Origin: Paenarthrobacter sp. AR 02
GTDB lineage: Bacteria; Actinomycetota; Actinomycetes; Actinomycetales; Micrococcaceae
Reading direction: 5' to 3'
NCBI RefSeq assembly: GCF_021538675.1
Contig: NZ_JAJUKH010000002.1
Span: 310,001 to 374,000 of the forward strand
Length of the DNA: 64,000 nt
A program made the translations under genes and the position numbers. Positions 43,939 through 52,767 of this stretch are shown piece after piece (positions within the stretch are counted from its first letter, which is position 1; the number at the start of each line of letters is the position of its first letter). The notes under the pieces are model-generated. The model was given only the letters and a program-made list of their open reading frames with translations. It made no database searches and was not told the origin of the DNA.

Positions 43939-44706
43939 GTGAGCACACAGCAGAACGCGCCCCTCCATGTCAGGCTGAGCGAGGAATTCATGCGCCGGAT
44001 TACCGATGGTGACTGGCCGCCGGGATTCCAGCTGCCCAGTGAAGCGGAGCTGTGCCGTGAGTTCGGCACATCACGCGGACCGATCCGTCAGGCACTGGCA
44101 TTCCTTCGTTCCGAGGGGGCCGTAACCGGTGGGCGGGGGCGCCCACCCATGGTGCGCTCATCGGTCCCGTCGCAGTCCTTCTCCACGTTCAACTCGTTCA
44201 CCGAATGGGCTGTTGGGATTGGCAAGAAGCCCGGCCAGCGCACCTTGGAAGTTGCGCGTCGGGAAGCCAGCCCCGACGCCGCCGACGCACTCGGGTTGAT
44301 GCCCGAAACCACTGTGGTGGAGGTCCTTCGGGTCCGCTACCTGGACGAGTCCCCAGCAATGATTGAACGCACCACATTTATCCTGGACGTCGGACGCAAG
44401 CTGTTCGACTTCGACACCGACTCCGGGTCCATCTTCGCCTTCCTCAAAGAACAGGGTGTGGACCTGCACAGCGCGCGGCACACCATCGACGCCGTCGCGG
44501 CAAGCGATGAGGACGCCGAACTGCTGGAGCAGCCTGAAGGCATCCCGCTCCTGCGCGAGCGCCGCGTCACCCGATCCGGCGATGGCCAGCCCCTGGAATA
44601 CTCCGAGGACCGCTACCTCCCTGCCCTCACCAACTTCACTATCGACAACACCGTGGAACGCCGGGCCGCGCTGGTCCGCATCCACACCGAAGGAGCCACC
44701 CCATGA
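43939..44706 (+). CDS. GntR/HutC-family transcriptional regulator
   Basis: The protein has 255 residues from GTG 43939, chosen because the GntR helix-turn-helix starts soon after (LHVRLSEEFMRRI, FQLPSEAELCREFGTSRGPI). A UTRA ligand-binding domain covers about 90-250 with SIFAFLKEQGVDLHSARHTI. It probably senses a phosphonate or phosphonoacetaldehyde and controls both divergent transcripts. Its stop overlaps the hydrolase start (ATGA). Confidence 0.88.
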   Translation: MSTQQNAPLHVRLSEEFMRRITDGDWPPGFQLPSEAELCREFGTSRGPIRQALAFLRSEGAVTGGRGRPPMVRSSVPSQSFSTFNSFTEWAVGIGKKPGQRTLEVARREASPDAADALGLMPETTVVEVLRVRYLDESPAMIERTTFILDVGRKLFDFDTDSGSIFAFLKEQGVDLHSARHTIDAVAASDEDAELLEQPEGIPLLRERRVTRSGDGQPLEYSEDRYLPALTNFTIDNTVERRAALVRIHTEGATP

Positions 44707-45374
44707 TCAAGCTTCTTGCCTGCGATATGGCCGGAACCACCATTGACGAGCACGGGGACGTGTACGTTGCACTGGCCCGCTGCGTTGAAGAAACGGGCGT
44801 TCGCACCACCCCGGAGTCCGTCCAGGAATGGATGGGCGCCGACAAAGTCGAAGCCATCACCGCCCTGATCGAAGCCGGTGGAGGAACCGCGACACCCCCA
44901 GCTGTGGAGGCCGCCTTCAGCCGTTTCAAGGAATTGCTCGTGGAGTTCTACGACGCCAACCCGCCGGTCGCCCTGGACGGTGTGGAGGACGCTTTCCGGG
45001 AGTTGCGCCGCCGCGGCGTCAAAGTGGCGTTGACTACCGGCTTCTCCCGCGATGTCGCCGGTCCCCTTCTTGAGCGGCTGGGCTGGAGCGTCGAGGACGA
45101 TAACCTGCTGGACGCCGTCGTATGTTCCGATGAGGTAGCCGCGGGGCGTCCGGCCCCGCACATGATCCACCGTGCCATGGAGCTGACCGGGGTGCAGGAC
45201 GTCCGGGCAGTGATCGCTGCCGGCGACACCGTGAACGACCTCGCCGCCGCCAACAACGCAGGCGTCACCGCCGTTGGCGTCCTGACCGGTAAGCTCGGCC
45301 GCGAAGACCTCGCCGTTCACCCGCACCATCACATCCTGGACGGCGTGAAGGACATCCCCTCGCTGTTGTCCTAG
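44703..45374 (+). CDS. Phosphonatase-like HAD hydrolase (phosphonoacetaldehyde hydrolase candidate)
   Basis: The protein has 223 residues. ACDMAGTTIDE holds the HAD nucleophile Asp8 and the Ala/Gly pair typical of phosphonatase rather than the usual DxD. WMGADKVEAITAL places Lys48 where PhnX carries its Schiff-base lysine. LTTGFSRD and AGDTVNDLAAANNAG are HAD motifs II and IV. It should cut the C-P bond of phosphonoacetaldehyde to acetaldehyde and phosphate. It is translated with the GntR regulator and completes the pathway. Confidence 0.85.
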   Translation: MIKLLACDMAGTTIDEHGDVYVALARCVEETGVRTTPESVQEWMGADKVEAITALIEAGGGTATPPAVEAAFSRFKELLVEFYDANPPVALDGVEDAFRELRRRGVKVALTTGFSRDVAGPLLERLGWSVEDDNLLDAVVCSDEVAAGRPAPHMIHRAMELTGVQDVRAVIAAGDTVNDLAAANNAGVTAVGVLTGKLGREDLAVHPHHHILDGVKDIPSLLS

Positions 45375-45410
45375 TTGGCGCCTGACCCGCGGACGTGGAA
45401 GATTGGGACG

Positions 45411-45848
45411 GTGAAATTCCTTCACCCCTCTCCCCAGTCCTCCTCCCGCGGTGTCGCCATCCTGCGCGTGGTGTTCGGTGCGCTAATGGTGGTCCACGGC
45501 CTCCAGAAGCTCATGGCCGGACACGCAGCTTTCGCCGCGTCCGTGGCCGCCATGGGTGTCCAGAAGCCCGAACTCATTGCCTGGTTGGTCATCGCGGGCG
45601 AGCTTGGCCTTGGCGCGCTGTTGGTCCTGGGTGCGCTGACCCGCGTGGCCGGGTTCCTCGCGGCGATCCTGTTCGCCTCGATCTGGTTCGTGACGGAGGC
45701 GGGCAAGCCGCTGCTCACCGACGCGGCCGGGGTGACGGCCGAGCTCCTGATTATCTATTTCGCCATTGCCGTGGCGTTCGTCTTCCTGGGCCCCGGAGCA
45801 CTGTCGTTGGACCGCAAATTGGCGCGCCAGCCGGCTCGGGGTCGCTAG
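45411..45848 (+). CDS. DoxX-family membrane protein
   Basis: The protein has 145 residues from GTG 45411, with GGGA upstream. Four hydrophobic helices and the family segments LRVVFGALMVVHGLQKLMAG and AGELGLGALLVLGALTRVAG match DoxX. DoxX proteins are small membrane proteins linked to redox balance in some actinobacteria. It follows the phosphonatase gene by 36 bp and may be read from the same transcript. Confidence 0.88.
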   Translation: MKFLHPSPQSSSRGVAILRVVFGALMVVHGLQKLMAGHAAFAASVAAMGVQKPELIAWLVIAGELGLGALLVLGALTRVAGFLAAILFASIWFVTEAGKPLLTDAAGVTAELLIIYFAIAVAFVFLGPGALSLDRKLARQPARGR

Positions 45849-45881
45849 CTCACCTGGGTTAAATCACGACGGCGGCGGCAC

Positions 45882-46952
45882 TCACCGTGCGTCGTTCGGG
45901 TACCGGATACCCAGCTGTGAGCGCACACCGTCAAACAAGCGCATCACGTTGACCGAGTCCTCCAACGGCATCACGGGACTTTCGGTGAGGCCTTGCTGGA
46001 CGCATCGCGTCACTTCGCGGAGTTCGTACGTGTAGCCGATGCCCACCACGTCGAAGTGCTCGTGCCGGGGCTCGTCCCAGCCAACCCTGATGAGCAGTTC
46101 GCGGGGGTTGTTTACCGACCCGACTGTTTGCAGGAAGCCCAATCCTCCGGCGACCGTGGCAGTCCGCGGCCCGTGCGCCATCAAGGACGACGTCAGCTGG
46201 GCCTGCGCACCGTCGGCGTACCCGAGCGTCAGTGCGTTCTGGGTGTCCACGCCGTCCTCATTCAGCGATCCGATGGCAGTGACAGACTGAGGGAAGCCAA
46301 GGGTTCCCAGCGCCCAGAGCAGGGGATAGACGGTAATGTCCAGGAGCGCCCCGCCGCCATCGTTCAGGGCCCAGATCCGGGCGGTGGGATCGTAGGGTGC
46401 CGGGAAACCCAGATCTGCGCTGACCCACTGGATGCTCCCAAGCTCACCTGAACCGGCGATCTCGAACGCGCGCTGCATGCTGGGCAGGAACCGGCTCCAC
46501 ACGGCCTCCATGAAGAACACCTTGTTTTCCTTGGCCAGATTCACCAGTTCCGACGCTTCGCGGGCGTTGATGGTCAGGGCCTTCTCGCAGAGGACGTGCT
46601 TGCCGGACCGCAGTGCGGCGGAGGCGATCTGGAAGTGCTGGGCATGCGGAGTGCCGATGTACACCACGTCCACCGCGGGGTCGGCGAACATCCGCTGGTA
46701 GCCGGGAACACCGCCGTCGTCCCCGTAACCCTTGGCGAAGCCGAGTGCACTGGCGAAAGCATCCGCTGCCTCTTGGGTCCGTGAACTTACGGCGTAGAGT
46801 TCCGCGTCTTCCAGCATCGCCAGGTCCTGGGACACGCTGTTGGCGATGTTGCCCGTGGACACCACGCCCCACCGCAACGGCCGTCCGGTCGCTGCCCGGG
46901 GATCCTGGTTGGTTTGCTCGAACAGCCACGGCCTGGCGATGGGGAGGGTCAT
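45882..46952 (-). CDS. Gfo/Idh/MocA family oxidoreductase
   Basis: The protein has about 356 residues from ATG 46952, which has GAGAGG nine bases upstream (ATG 46961 is possible). The NAD(P) fold is WGVVSTGNIANSVSQDL, and the catalytic motif GKHVLCEKALTIN contains the Glu-Lys pair. FFMEAVWSRFLPSM and the C-terminal beta-sheet domain are also typical. It oxidises or reduces a sugar or inositol derivative; the substrate is unknown. It stands alone and converges with doxX. Confidence 0.88.
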   Translation of the reverse strand: MTLPIARPWLFEQTNQDPRAATGRPLRWGVVSTGNIANSVSQDLAMLEDAELYAVSSRTQEAADAFASALGFAKGYGDDGGVPGYQRMFADPAVDVVYIGTPHAQHFQIASAALRSGKHVLCEKALTINAREASELVNLAKENKVFFMEAVWSRFLPSMQRAFEIAGSGELGSIQWVSADLGFPAPYDPTARIWALNDGGGALLDITVYPLLWALGTLGFPQSVTAIGSLNEDGVDTQNALTLGYADGAQAQLTSSLMAHGPRTATVAGGLGFLQTVGSVNNPRELLIRVGWDEPRHEHFDVVGIGYTYELREVTRCVQQGLTESPVMPLEDSVNVMRLFDGVRSQLGIRYPNDAR

Positions 46953-47030
46953 GAGTGCCATCCTCTCATTTGGCGCAAGTCATTCGGCACAAGTCATTCG
47001 CGCAAGGGTGGCGGTCAAGCCGCTGCGGTG

Positions 47031-47350
47031 CGCACCCTTTCGCGCCGCTCGCTCCCGGAACCTCTGGTGCGCCGGGCGGGAACGGGTGCGGCCGCCGGGA
47101 ACGTGGGGTGCGCCCGGCGGCAACGGGTGCGCTGTGCGCGATGCAGTCAGGGCTGGGGCTTGGAGTGTGAGGGTCTCGAGTGTGCTTGGTGCCGCACCCT
47201 TTTGCCCCGCTCGCACCCGGAACCTCTGGTGCGCCGGGCGGCAACGGGTGCGCACACCGGGAGCGTGGGGTGCGCCGGGCGGCAACGGGTGCGCACACCG
47301 GGAGCGTGGGGTGCACCGGGCGGGAACGGGTGCGCACGCAGGGAACAGGC
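47031..47350. repeat. 41-bp GC-rich tandem repeats
   Basis: Units start at 47068, 47109, 47230, 47271 and 47312, all 41 bp apart within each block, with the core TGCGCCGGGCGGCAACGGGT followed by GCGCACACCGGGAGCGTGGG. Each block is headed by the same sequence CCCGGAACCTCTGG, so the whole block is itself duplicated 162 bp apart. No gene is seen in 46953-47471. Confidence 0.9.
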
Positions 47351-47471
47351 GGCGACACGGTAAGCCTTCTGTCAAGTCACACGAATGCCCGGAGCCGTGG
47401 ATTTCCTCGCCTAGGCTTAGGCCATCATCCCTCGCAGAGGTTCTGTGGGGAGTTACCGAAATGGAGCAGGG

Positions 47472-48554
47472 ATGGGTATTTTTCGGCGCGTCATTTTGCC
47501 GGTTGCCTGGTTGGCCATATTCGCGGTTATCGCGGTGGCCTTGGTCAAGATCGCATTTGTCGATGGCCTGGAGTCGGCCGCATCCGAGCCGGCACCGCTG
47601 GCCCACGTGGACATTCCGGTGGTCCCGGCCACCAGGGCAACGGTCACCAACACCGTCCAGATCAAGGGCACCGTCCAGAGCGACGCAGCCGACACCGTCC
47701 GCAGCACCTCGGCAGGGAAAGTCATCAAGGTCTTCGTTGAACAAGGTGCCACCGTTGCCAAGGGCGACGCCTTGTTCCAGGTCAAAGCCGAGCAGGCCGT
47801 CACCGGCGCACCTTCCAAGGACGGGACCCAGCCGAAGCTTGCCTACGACTACTTCGACATCCTTGCCCCCAGCGCGGGAACCCTGCAGTCACTCTCGACG
47901 CTCGTTGACCAGCAAGTGACCGTTGGTGAGTCCGTGGGCAAGATCGATCCCGGAACCTACACTGTGGCGGGTTCAGTGACCGCCGCCCAGCAGTACCGGC
48001 TGCTCGGCAAGCCCGGTCCGGCAGAAATCGCCTTGGTGGGCGGCCCGGCGCCGTTCCAGTGCACGGAAGTGACGCTCAAGAACAACGCGTCCGACGACGG
48101 CGGCAGCGGCTCCGGCGGTTCCGTTGCCAGCGGTGGAGGTGCTGGAATGGGCGTGGGCATGGCTGTTGCCGGTCCGGGGGCGCCGAGCCAACCCGAGGAG
48201 GGCGGCACTCCGACGGGAACGTTGAGCTGCCCCGTCCCGTCCGGCCAGCAGGTCTTCCCTGGTTTGGGAGCCACCATGACGGTCAGTGCGGGCGTCGCAC
48301 CGGATGTGGTGACCGTTCCGTTGACGTCGGTGAAAGGAAGCGTGAAGGACGGGATCGTCTGGATCGCAGGGCCGGGTGGGGCAGCGGCCGCACCCGAGCA
48401 GCGCACGGTCCAATTGGGCCTCAATGATGGTTCCGTAGTGGAAGTGACGTCGGGCCTGGCCGAAGGCGAGCAGGTCCTTGAATTCGTACCCGGCGCGCCG
48501 GCTGTCCCGGGGCCTATGGGTCCGGGGCAGGTTGCCGTCGCCCCGGCGGGTTAG
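47472..48554 (+). CDS. Periplasmic-adaptor-like subunit of a MacB-type ABC exporter
   Basis: The protein has 360 residues from ATG 47472. One N-terminal membrane segment (RVILPVAWLAIFAVIAVALV) is followed by a biotinyl/lipoyl-like hairpin (SAGKVIKVFVEQGATVAKGD). A Gly/Ser-rich insert near 215-240 and a C-terminal domain with VSAGVAPDVVTVPLTSVKGS complete it. This is the HlyD/MacA-like layout adapted to a monoderm. It is followed by an ABC ATPase 6 bp downstream and a permease. Confidence 0.85.
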   Translation: MGIFRRVILPVAWLAIFAVIAVALVKIAFVDGLESAASEPAPLAHVDIPVVPATRATVTNTVQIKGTVQSDAADTVRSTSAGKVIKVFVEQGATVAKGDALFQVKAEQAVTGAPSKDGTQPKLAYDYFDILAPSAGTLQSLSTLVDQQVTVGESVGKIDPGTYTVAGSVTAAQQYRLLGKPGPAEIALVGGPAPFQCTEVTLKNNASDDGGSGSGGSVASGGGAGMGVGMAVAGPGAPSQPEEGGTPTGTLSCPVPSGQQVFPGLGATMTVSAGVAPDVVTVPLTSVKGSVKDGIVWIAGPGGAAAAPEQRTVQLGLNDGSVVEVTSGLAEGEQVLEFVPGAPAVPGPMGPGQVAVAPAG

Positions 48555-48559
48555 CGGCA

Positions 48560-49282
48560 ATGGAACAACCCAAGGAAACACTCGTCAGCCTCCGCTCGGT
48601 CACCCGGTCCGTCACCTTGCCGGATGAACAACAACTTCACATCCTCAAAGGCATCGACCTGGAGGTCCACAGCGGAGACCACACTGCGATTGTGGGCCGT
48701 TCAGGGTGCGGCAAATCCACCCTGCTCAACCTTTTGGGCCTGTTGGACGTTCCGACGTCGGGGGAGCTGGAGTTTCTGGGCCAGCCCGCTGACAGGCTGG
48801 GCAACAACGCCCGCGCCCGCCTCCGCGGATCCACCGTGGGCTTCGTCTTCCAGCAATTCAACCTGTTACCGGGACGCAGCGCGTTGGACAACGTGATCAC
48901 CCCGTTGTTTTACGCCAAGGGCCGGGAGTTCTGGCGTCGAAGGGAACTGGCCATGGATATGTTGGACCGGGTGGGCCTCGCGGCGCGGGCCAACACCATG
49001 CCCAATATGCTCTCCGGCGGTGAGCAGCAGCGCGTTGCCATCGCGCGGGCCTTGGTCCGCCGGCCCCGGCTCATCCTTGCCGACGAGCCGACGGGTGCCT
49101 TGGACGTTGAGACCGGCCACTCCGTCATGGCGCTGCTGGATACTGTCGCCACGGAGACCGCCGCGGCCCTGGTCACCATTACCCACGACACCAACGTGGC
49201 AGCGCTGGCCCGGGCTTGTTACCGACTGGATTCCGGGGTCCTCAGCCCGCTCGCGCTCGCCGACACGGGGGTGTCCGCATGA
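48560..49282 (+). CDS. ABC transporter ATP-binding protein, MacB/LolD-like
   Basis: The protein has 240 residues: Walker [11 protein letters not shown]-loop [18 protein letters not shown], signature [17 protein letters not shown], Walker [14 protein letters not shown]-loop TITHDTN. These wordings are typical of the MacB/LolD branch, which powers mechanotransmission-type exporters. Its stop overlaps the permease start (ATGA). Confidence 0.92.
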   Translation: MEQPKETLVSLRSVTRSVTLPDEQQLHILKGIDLEVHSGDHTAIVGRSGCGKSTLLNLLGLLDVPTSGELEFLGQPADRLGNNARARLRGSTVGFVFQQFNLLPGRSALDNVITPLFYAKGREFWRRRELAMDMLDRVGLAARANTMPNMLSGGEQQRVAIARALVRRPRLILADEPTGALDVETGHSVMALLDTVATETAAALVTITHDTNVAALARACYRLDSGVLSPLALADTGVSA

Positions 49283-50460
49283 CGGGCGTGATCTCCACGT
49301 TGGTGGAAGCCTGGCAGGAACTCCGGATCAACAAGGTAAGAATCCTTCTGGCACTCATGGGCGTTGCCCTGTCCGTGGCCGCACTGACCTCCGTAGTGGG
49401 CGTGGGAAACCTGGCCCGCGAAGGCTACAAAGTGCAGTCGGAGCGCAACGGGGGACGTGTTGCCACGCTGGCCCTCAGCGTCAACGGTCCCACGCCTCCG
49501 GACCCGGAGAAGATCGAGAAGGTGTACCAGGGGATCCAGCAGCGCTACGGCATCACTACCTCCACCCACATGGGCCAGACCCAGGCCGGTTTCCAGTTTC
49601 CCCGCGGAGTGACCCCGGTCAGCATGACCATCGTGGACATCGGATACGGCACCATCCACCGCGTCCCCCTTCTGCAAGGGAGCTGGTTCGCTGCCGACGA
49701 CGGCCAAAGGCTGGCCCCCGCCGTCGTGGTTTCCGAGGCTTTCTACAACCAAGCGGGCAGGCCCAACCTGACCACCCACCCCACAGTCACCATCCCAGGT
49801 GACCGACCGGCGACGGCCGTGATCATCGGCGTGGTGCCGGACGTTTTTCCGGACATGCCTCCGGCCGCGTTCATCCTTACCGAGGGTGCGGCCGTGACGG
49901 GGATGAAACCGCAAATGTCGGAGTTCAAACTGTGGGTGGGCGAGGAGCAGGCTGATGTCCTCATGGCCGCGATCACCGCAGACCTGCAAGGACAATTCCC
50001 CGGCTACTACGCCCAAGCCAACCGTGTCGACTACGCGGCCTGGGGCGACCCGCTTGCTCCCGTGCAGTTGGTAGTGGGCGGAGTTGCCGGACTGGTACTG
50101 CTCCTCGGGGCGGTCGGCATGCTGAACATCTCCATGGTCACCGTGCGCTACCGGGTGCGGGAAATCGGCATCCGGCGGAGTTTCGGAGCGACCTCGGGCC
50201 GCATCTTCGTGGGCGTCATGATGGAGTCCGTGGTGGCCACCGCGGTAGCGGGCATCGCCGGAGTGATGCTCGCCGTCGCGGTGGTCAAACACCCCTGGAT
50301 CGAATCGAAAGTGGCTCCGGGACTCACCGAATATCCGGCCTTCCCCGTCGACGCGGCCCTTCTGGGCTTCGGCGCCGCCGTCCTGGTGGGTGCCCTCGCC
50401 GGAGCAATCCCCGCCCTGGTGGCGGTGCGCGTCAAGGTTATCGACGCGATCCGCTTCTGA
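49279..50460 (+). CDS. MacB-like ABC permease
   Basis: The protein has 393 residues from ATG 49279. An N-terminal helix follows LVEAWQELRINKVRILLALM, then a large extracellular domain (about 45-265), then three helices with YRVREIGIRRSFGATSGRIF, the FtsX-domain coupling segment. It is the third gene of the adaptor-ATPase-permease set. It ends overlapping by 23 bp the end of the opposing ATPase gene. Confidence 0.9.
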   Translation: MTGVISTLVEAWQELRINKVRILLALMGVALSVAALTSVVGVGNLAREGYKVQSERNGGRVATLALSVNGPTPPDPEKIEKVYQGIQQRYGITTSTHMGQTQAGFQFPRGVTPVSMTIVDIGYGTIHRVPLLQGSWFAADDGQRLAPAVVVSEAFYNQAGRPNLTTHPTVTIPGDRPATAVIIGVVPDVFPDMPPAAFILTEGAAVTGMKPQMSEFKLWVGEEQADVLMAAITADLQGQFPGYYAQANRVDYAAWGDPLAPVQLVVGGVAGLVLLLGAVGMLNISMVTVRYRVREIGIRRSFGATSGRIFVGVMMESVVATAVAGIAGVMLAVAVVKHPWIESKVAPGLTEYPAFPVDAALLGFGAAVLVGALAGAIPALVAVRVKVIDAIRF

Positions 50461-51130
50461 CCTCCTCCGTGAGCCGGCCCTGCTGAAGCCGGAAGCAGCG
50501 CTCTGTTTTCTGGGCCAGGCTCCGGTCGTGGGTGACCACCAGGATGGTGGTGTTGTCGTCGCGGCTCAGTGAACTGAGAAGCTCGATGATGTGCTCACCG
50601 GTCTGCTCGTCCAGGTTTCCGGTGGGCTCATCAGCGAGGATCAGCTTGGGTTCGTTGGCCAGCGCACGGGCTATGGCCACCCGCTGCTGCTCGCCGCCCG
50701 AGAGCCGGTTGGTCCTGCGCGCGTGCTTTTCCGGATCCAGTTGAACCTGCTCCAACAGTTCTTTGGCCCGCTGCAAACGGGCCGACTTGCGGACACCGGC
50801 GAACTCCAAGGGCAGCATCACGTTGTCCAGGGCGCTGAGGTTGGGGATCAGGTTGAACTGCTGGAACACAAAGCCGATGTCCCGGCGCCGGTACTCGGTC
50901 AGTTTGCCGTCCGGCAGGCCCGCAAGGCTGACGCCATCCACGACGACGTCTCCCGAAGTGGGCTTGTCCAGCGCGCCCAGGAGGGACAACAGCGTGCTTT
51001 TGCCGCTGCCACTCTTGCCGACGATGGATGCGAGCGAACCCTTCCCGAGTTCAAAGCTGACGCCGTTGACCGGCTTGATGGTCCGGTCGCCGGACTTGAA
51101 CTGACGGACCAAATCCTTGACTACAATCAC
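50438..51130 (-). CDS. ABC transporter ATP-binding protein, MacB/LolD-like
   Basis: The protein has 230 residues: Walker [30 protein letters not shown], signature [16 protein letters not shown], Walker [21 protein letters not shown]. It pairs with the FtsX-domain permease 2 bp upstream on the same strand, and is convergent with the other exporter set, so two related exporters meet tail to tail. Confidence 0.93.
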   Translation of the reverse strand: MIVVKDLVRQFKSGDRTIKPVNGVSFELGKGSLASIVGKSGSGKSTLLSLLGALDKPTSGDVVVDGVSLAGLPDGKLTEYRRRDIGFVFQQFNLIPNLSALDNVMLPLEFAGVRKSARLQRAKELLEQVQLDPEKHARRTNRLSGGEQQRVAIARALANEPKLILADEPTGNLDEQTGEHIIELLSSLSRDDNTTILVVTHDRSLAQKTERCFRLQQGRLTEEVRSGSRR

Positions 51131-51132
51131 GG

Positions 51133-52587
51133 CTATTCTCCTCGGAGTACTTCGATGGGGCGGATACGTGCAGTCAGCAGCGCGGGTACCAGGGCGCCGA
51201 TAATTGCGACGGCGAACACGGCTGCGATGCCTGCCGCGAGGACACCGGGGGAGACGCTGGCCGTAACGGAGGTCAGCAGTTGGGAAGCGCCGCCGAATGG
51301 ACCTCCCTGCCCACCACCCTGGAAGCCGCCACCACCGGGTAGTGAACCGTTCGGTACGGCTCCGGCCAGGCCGCCACCCCGCTGGGTCCTGGTGACCGCC
51401 GTCGTGGTGGTGTTGGAACTGATCAGTGCGGAAGCGATGCCGCCGCTGGCAAGGGAGGCAATGACCGCACCCACTACGCTGCCGAGGGCCACCAGCACCA
51501 GGGACTCCAGCACGAATTGGAGGCCGATGGTGCGGTTCGGGGCGCCGATCGCCTTGAGGACGCCGATTTCGCGGCGGCGTTCCCGGACCAGCATCACCAT
51601 GATGAGCAGGATGATGATGCCAGCGGTGGCCAGTGCGGCGATGAAAGCGATCAGTGAGATGTTCTTGACGCTGTTCAGGGAGCTGACGGCTGTTTCGAGG
51701 TTGCGCTGGCCCTGGGTGACGTCGGCTTTGTCCGTGCCCAGTGCGTTTTGGACGGCGGTCTTGGTGCTGTCCACGTTCTCCATGCTGTTGACCGTGACGA
51801 TCATGGTGGAGAGTTCATCAGGGGTTGCGGCAAGGGCCTGGGCTTCGGGCAGTGTCACGTAGACGGCGTTGTTGCCAAAAGTGGTTCCTGCGTCGAAGAT
51901 GCCAGCGACCGTGAACGTTTTGTCCTGAACGGTGAAGGTTGAGCCCACGGTGAGGTTGTTTTTCTCGGCAAGCGAGCTGCCAACCAGGGCTTTAGCTTCG
52001 GCCGCGGTGTAGTCGCCCAGGCCGGTACCGCTGGTGATGTTCAGTGCCTTACCCGTGCTGTCCACCTCGGCGCCGGTCCCTGTTGCGGTGATGGGCAAGG
52101 TGCGTGTCGGCTGGGTGGTGGAACCGGTGGAGCTGTTGCGGTTGCCAAGCGTTCCGGCGTCGACGGCGGCCGTCAGGTTGGTGCTCACCGTCGGCTGCTG
52201 CCCGCCCGGACCAAACCCGCCACCCGGGCCGGCCTGCTGGGTGGTGCCGGTGGTCGCTCCGGTGCTTGCCGTCGTCGTGCTGGCGGTTTGGAGCCGCAGC
52301 GCCTTGGTTCCCACCACGGACGTCACGTTGGCGACCGAGGCCACGGTCTGGGCCTCGGTCGTCGTGAGCGGTTCGCCGCCGCCTTCGAAGCCCTGGCCGC
52401 CTGCGGGGTTGACGGTCAGTGTGGTCCCCACGGAGGCGTTCAGCTCCTGGACCTTGGCACCCACGGCCTGGTTGGCCACGAGCATGGCCAAAGCCAAGCC
52501 GATGGCTACGGCCAGGACGGCAACAACCGCCGCCGTTCTGATTTTGTTGCGGAAGGCATTGCCTACGCTTCGGGCAAGGACGCTCAC
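51133..52587 (-). CDS. FtsX-domain ABC permease with MacB-like extracellular region
   Basis: The protein has 484 residues. One N-terminal helix (IRTAAVVAVLAVAIGLALAM) is followed by an extracellular region with Gly/Thr/Gln-rich low-complexity stretches (STTTASTGATTGTTQQAGPG), then three helices with ERRREIGVLKAIGAPNRTIG. Another Gly-rich insert near 415-440 (GGGLAGAVPNGSLPGGGG) is unusual. It should work with the adjacent ATPase to move a lipid, peptide or antibiotic. Confidence 0.9.
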   Translation of the reverse strand: MSVLARSVGNAFRNKIRTAAVVAVLAVAIGLALAMLVANQAVGAKVQELNASVGTTLTVNPAGGQGFEGGGEPLTTTEAQTVASVANVTSVVGTKALRLQTASTTTASTGATTGTTQQAGPGGGFGPGGQQPTVSTNLTAAVDAGTLGNRNSSTGSTTQPTRTLPITATGTGAEVDSTGKALNITSGTGLGDYTAAEAKALVGSSLAEKNNLTVGSTFTVQDKTFTVAGIFDAGTTFGNNAVYVTLPEAQALAATPDELSTMIVTVNSMENVDSTKTAVQNALGTDKADVTQGQRNLETAVSSLNSVKNISLIAFIAALATAGIIILLIMVMLVRERRREIGVLKAIGAPNRTIGLQFVLESLVLVALGSVVGAVIASLASGGIASALISSNTTTTAVTRTQRGGGLAGAVPNGSLPGGGGFQGGGQGGPFGGASQLLTSVTASVSPGVLAAGIAAVFAVAIIGALVPALLTARIRPIEVLRGE

Positions 52588-52720
52588 GTTTCTCCTCTGG
52601 ACCTGCAGATTGTCCGGCCCGCTCAGGCGCGGGCCGCAGGACCAACACTGCTGAGCGCTGCTGTGCGGTGCACCAGCCGAAGCTATGTGTGGGCTGTGAA
52701 AGCGTGGGCTGCCAAAGCAA

Positions 52721-52752
52721 AAGCCCGGCCCGCCTGTTTGGCGGACCGGGCT
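52721..52752 (-). terminator. Terminator after the sugar-binding protein gene
   Basis: AAGCCCGGCCCGCC, loop TGTTT, GGCGGACCGGGCTT: a 14-bp stem with one mismatch; on the minus strand it is followed by TTGCTTT. It lies 15 bp after the sugar-binding protein stop. Confidence 0.85.
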
Positions 52753-52767
52753 TGCTGTAAAGAGGTG

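Noticed and set aside
47031..47350. Reading the 41-bp array as CRISPR
   Set aside because: The repeats are contiguous without unique spacers and lack cas genes.
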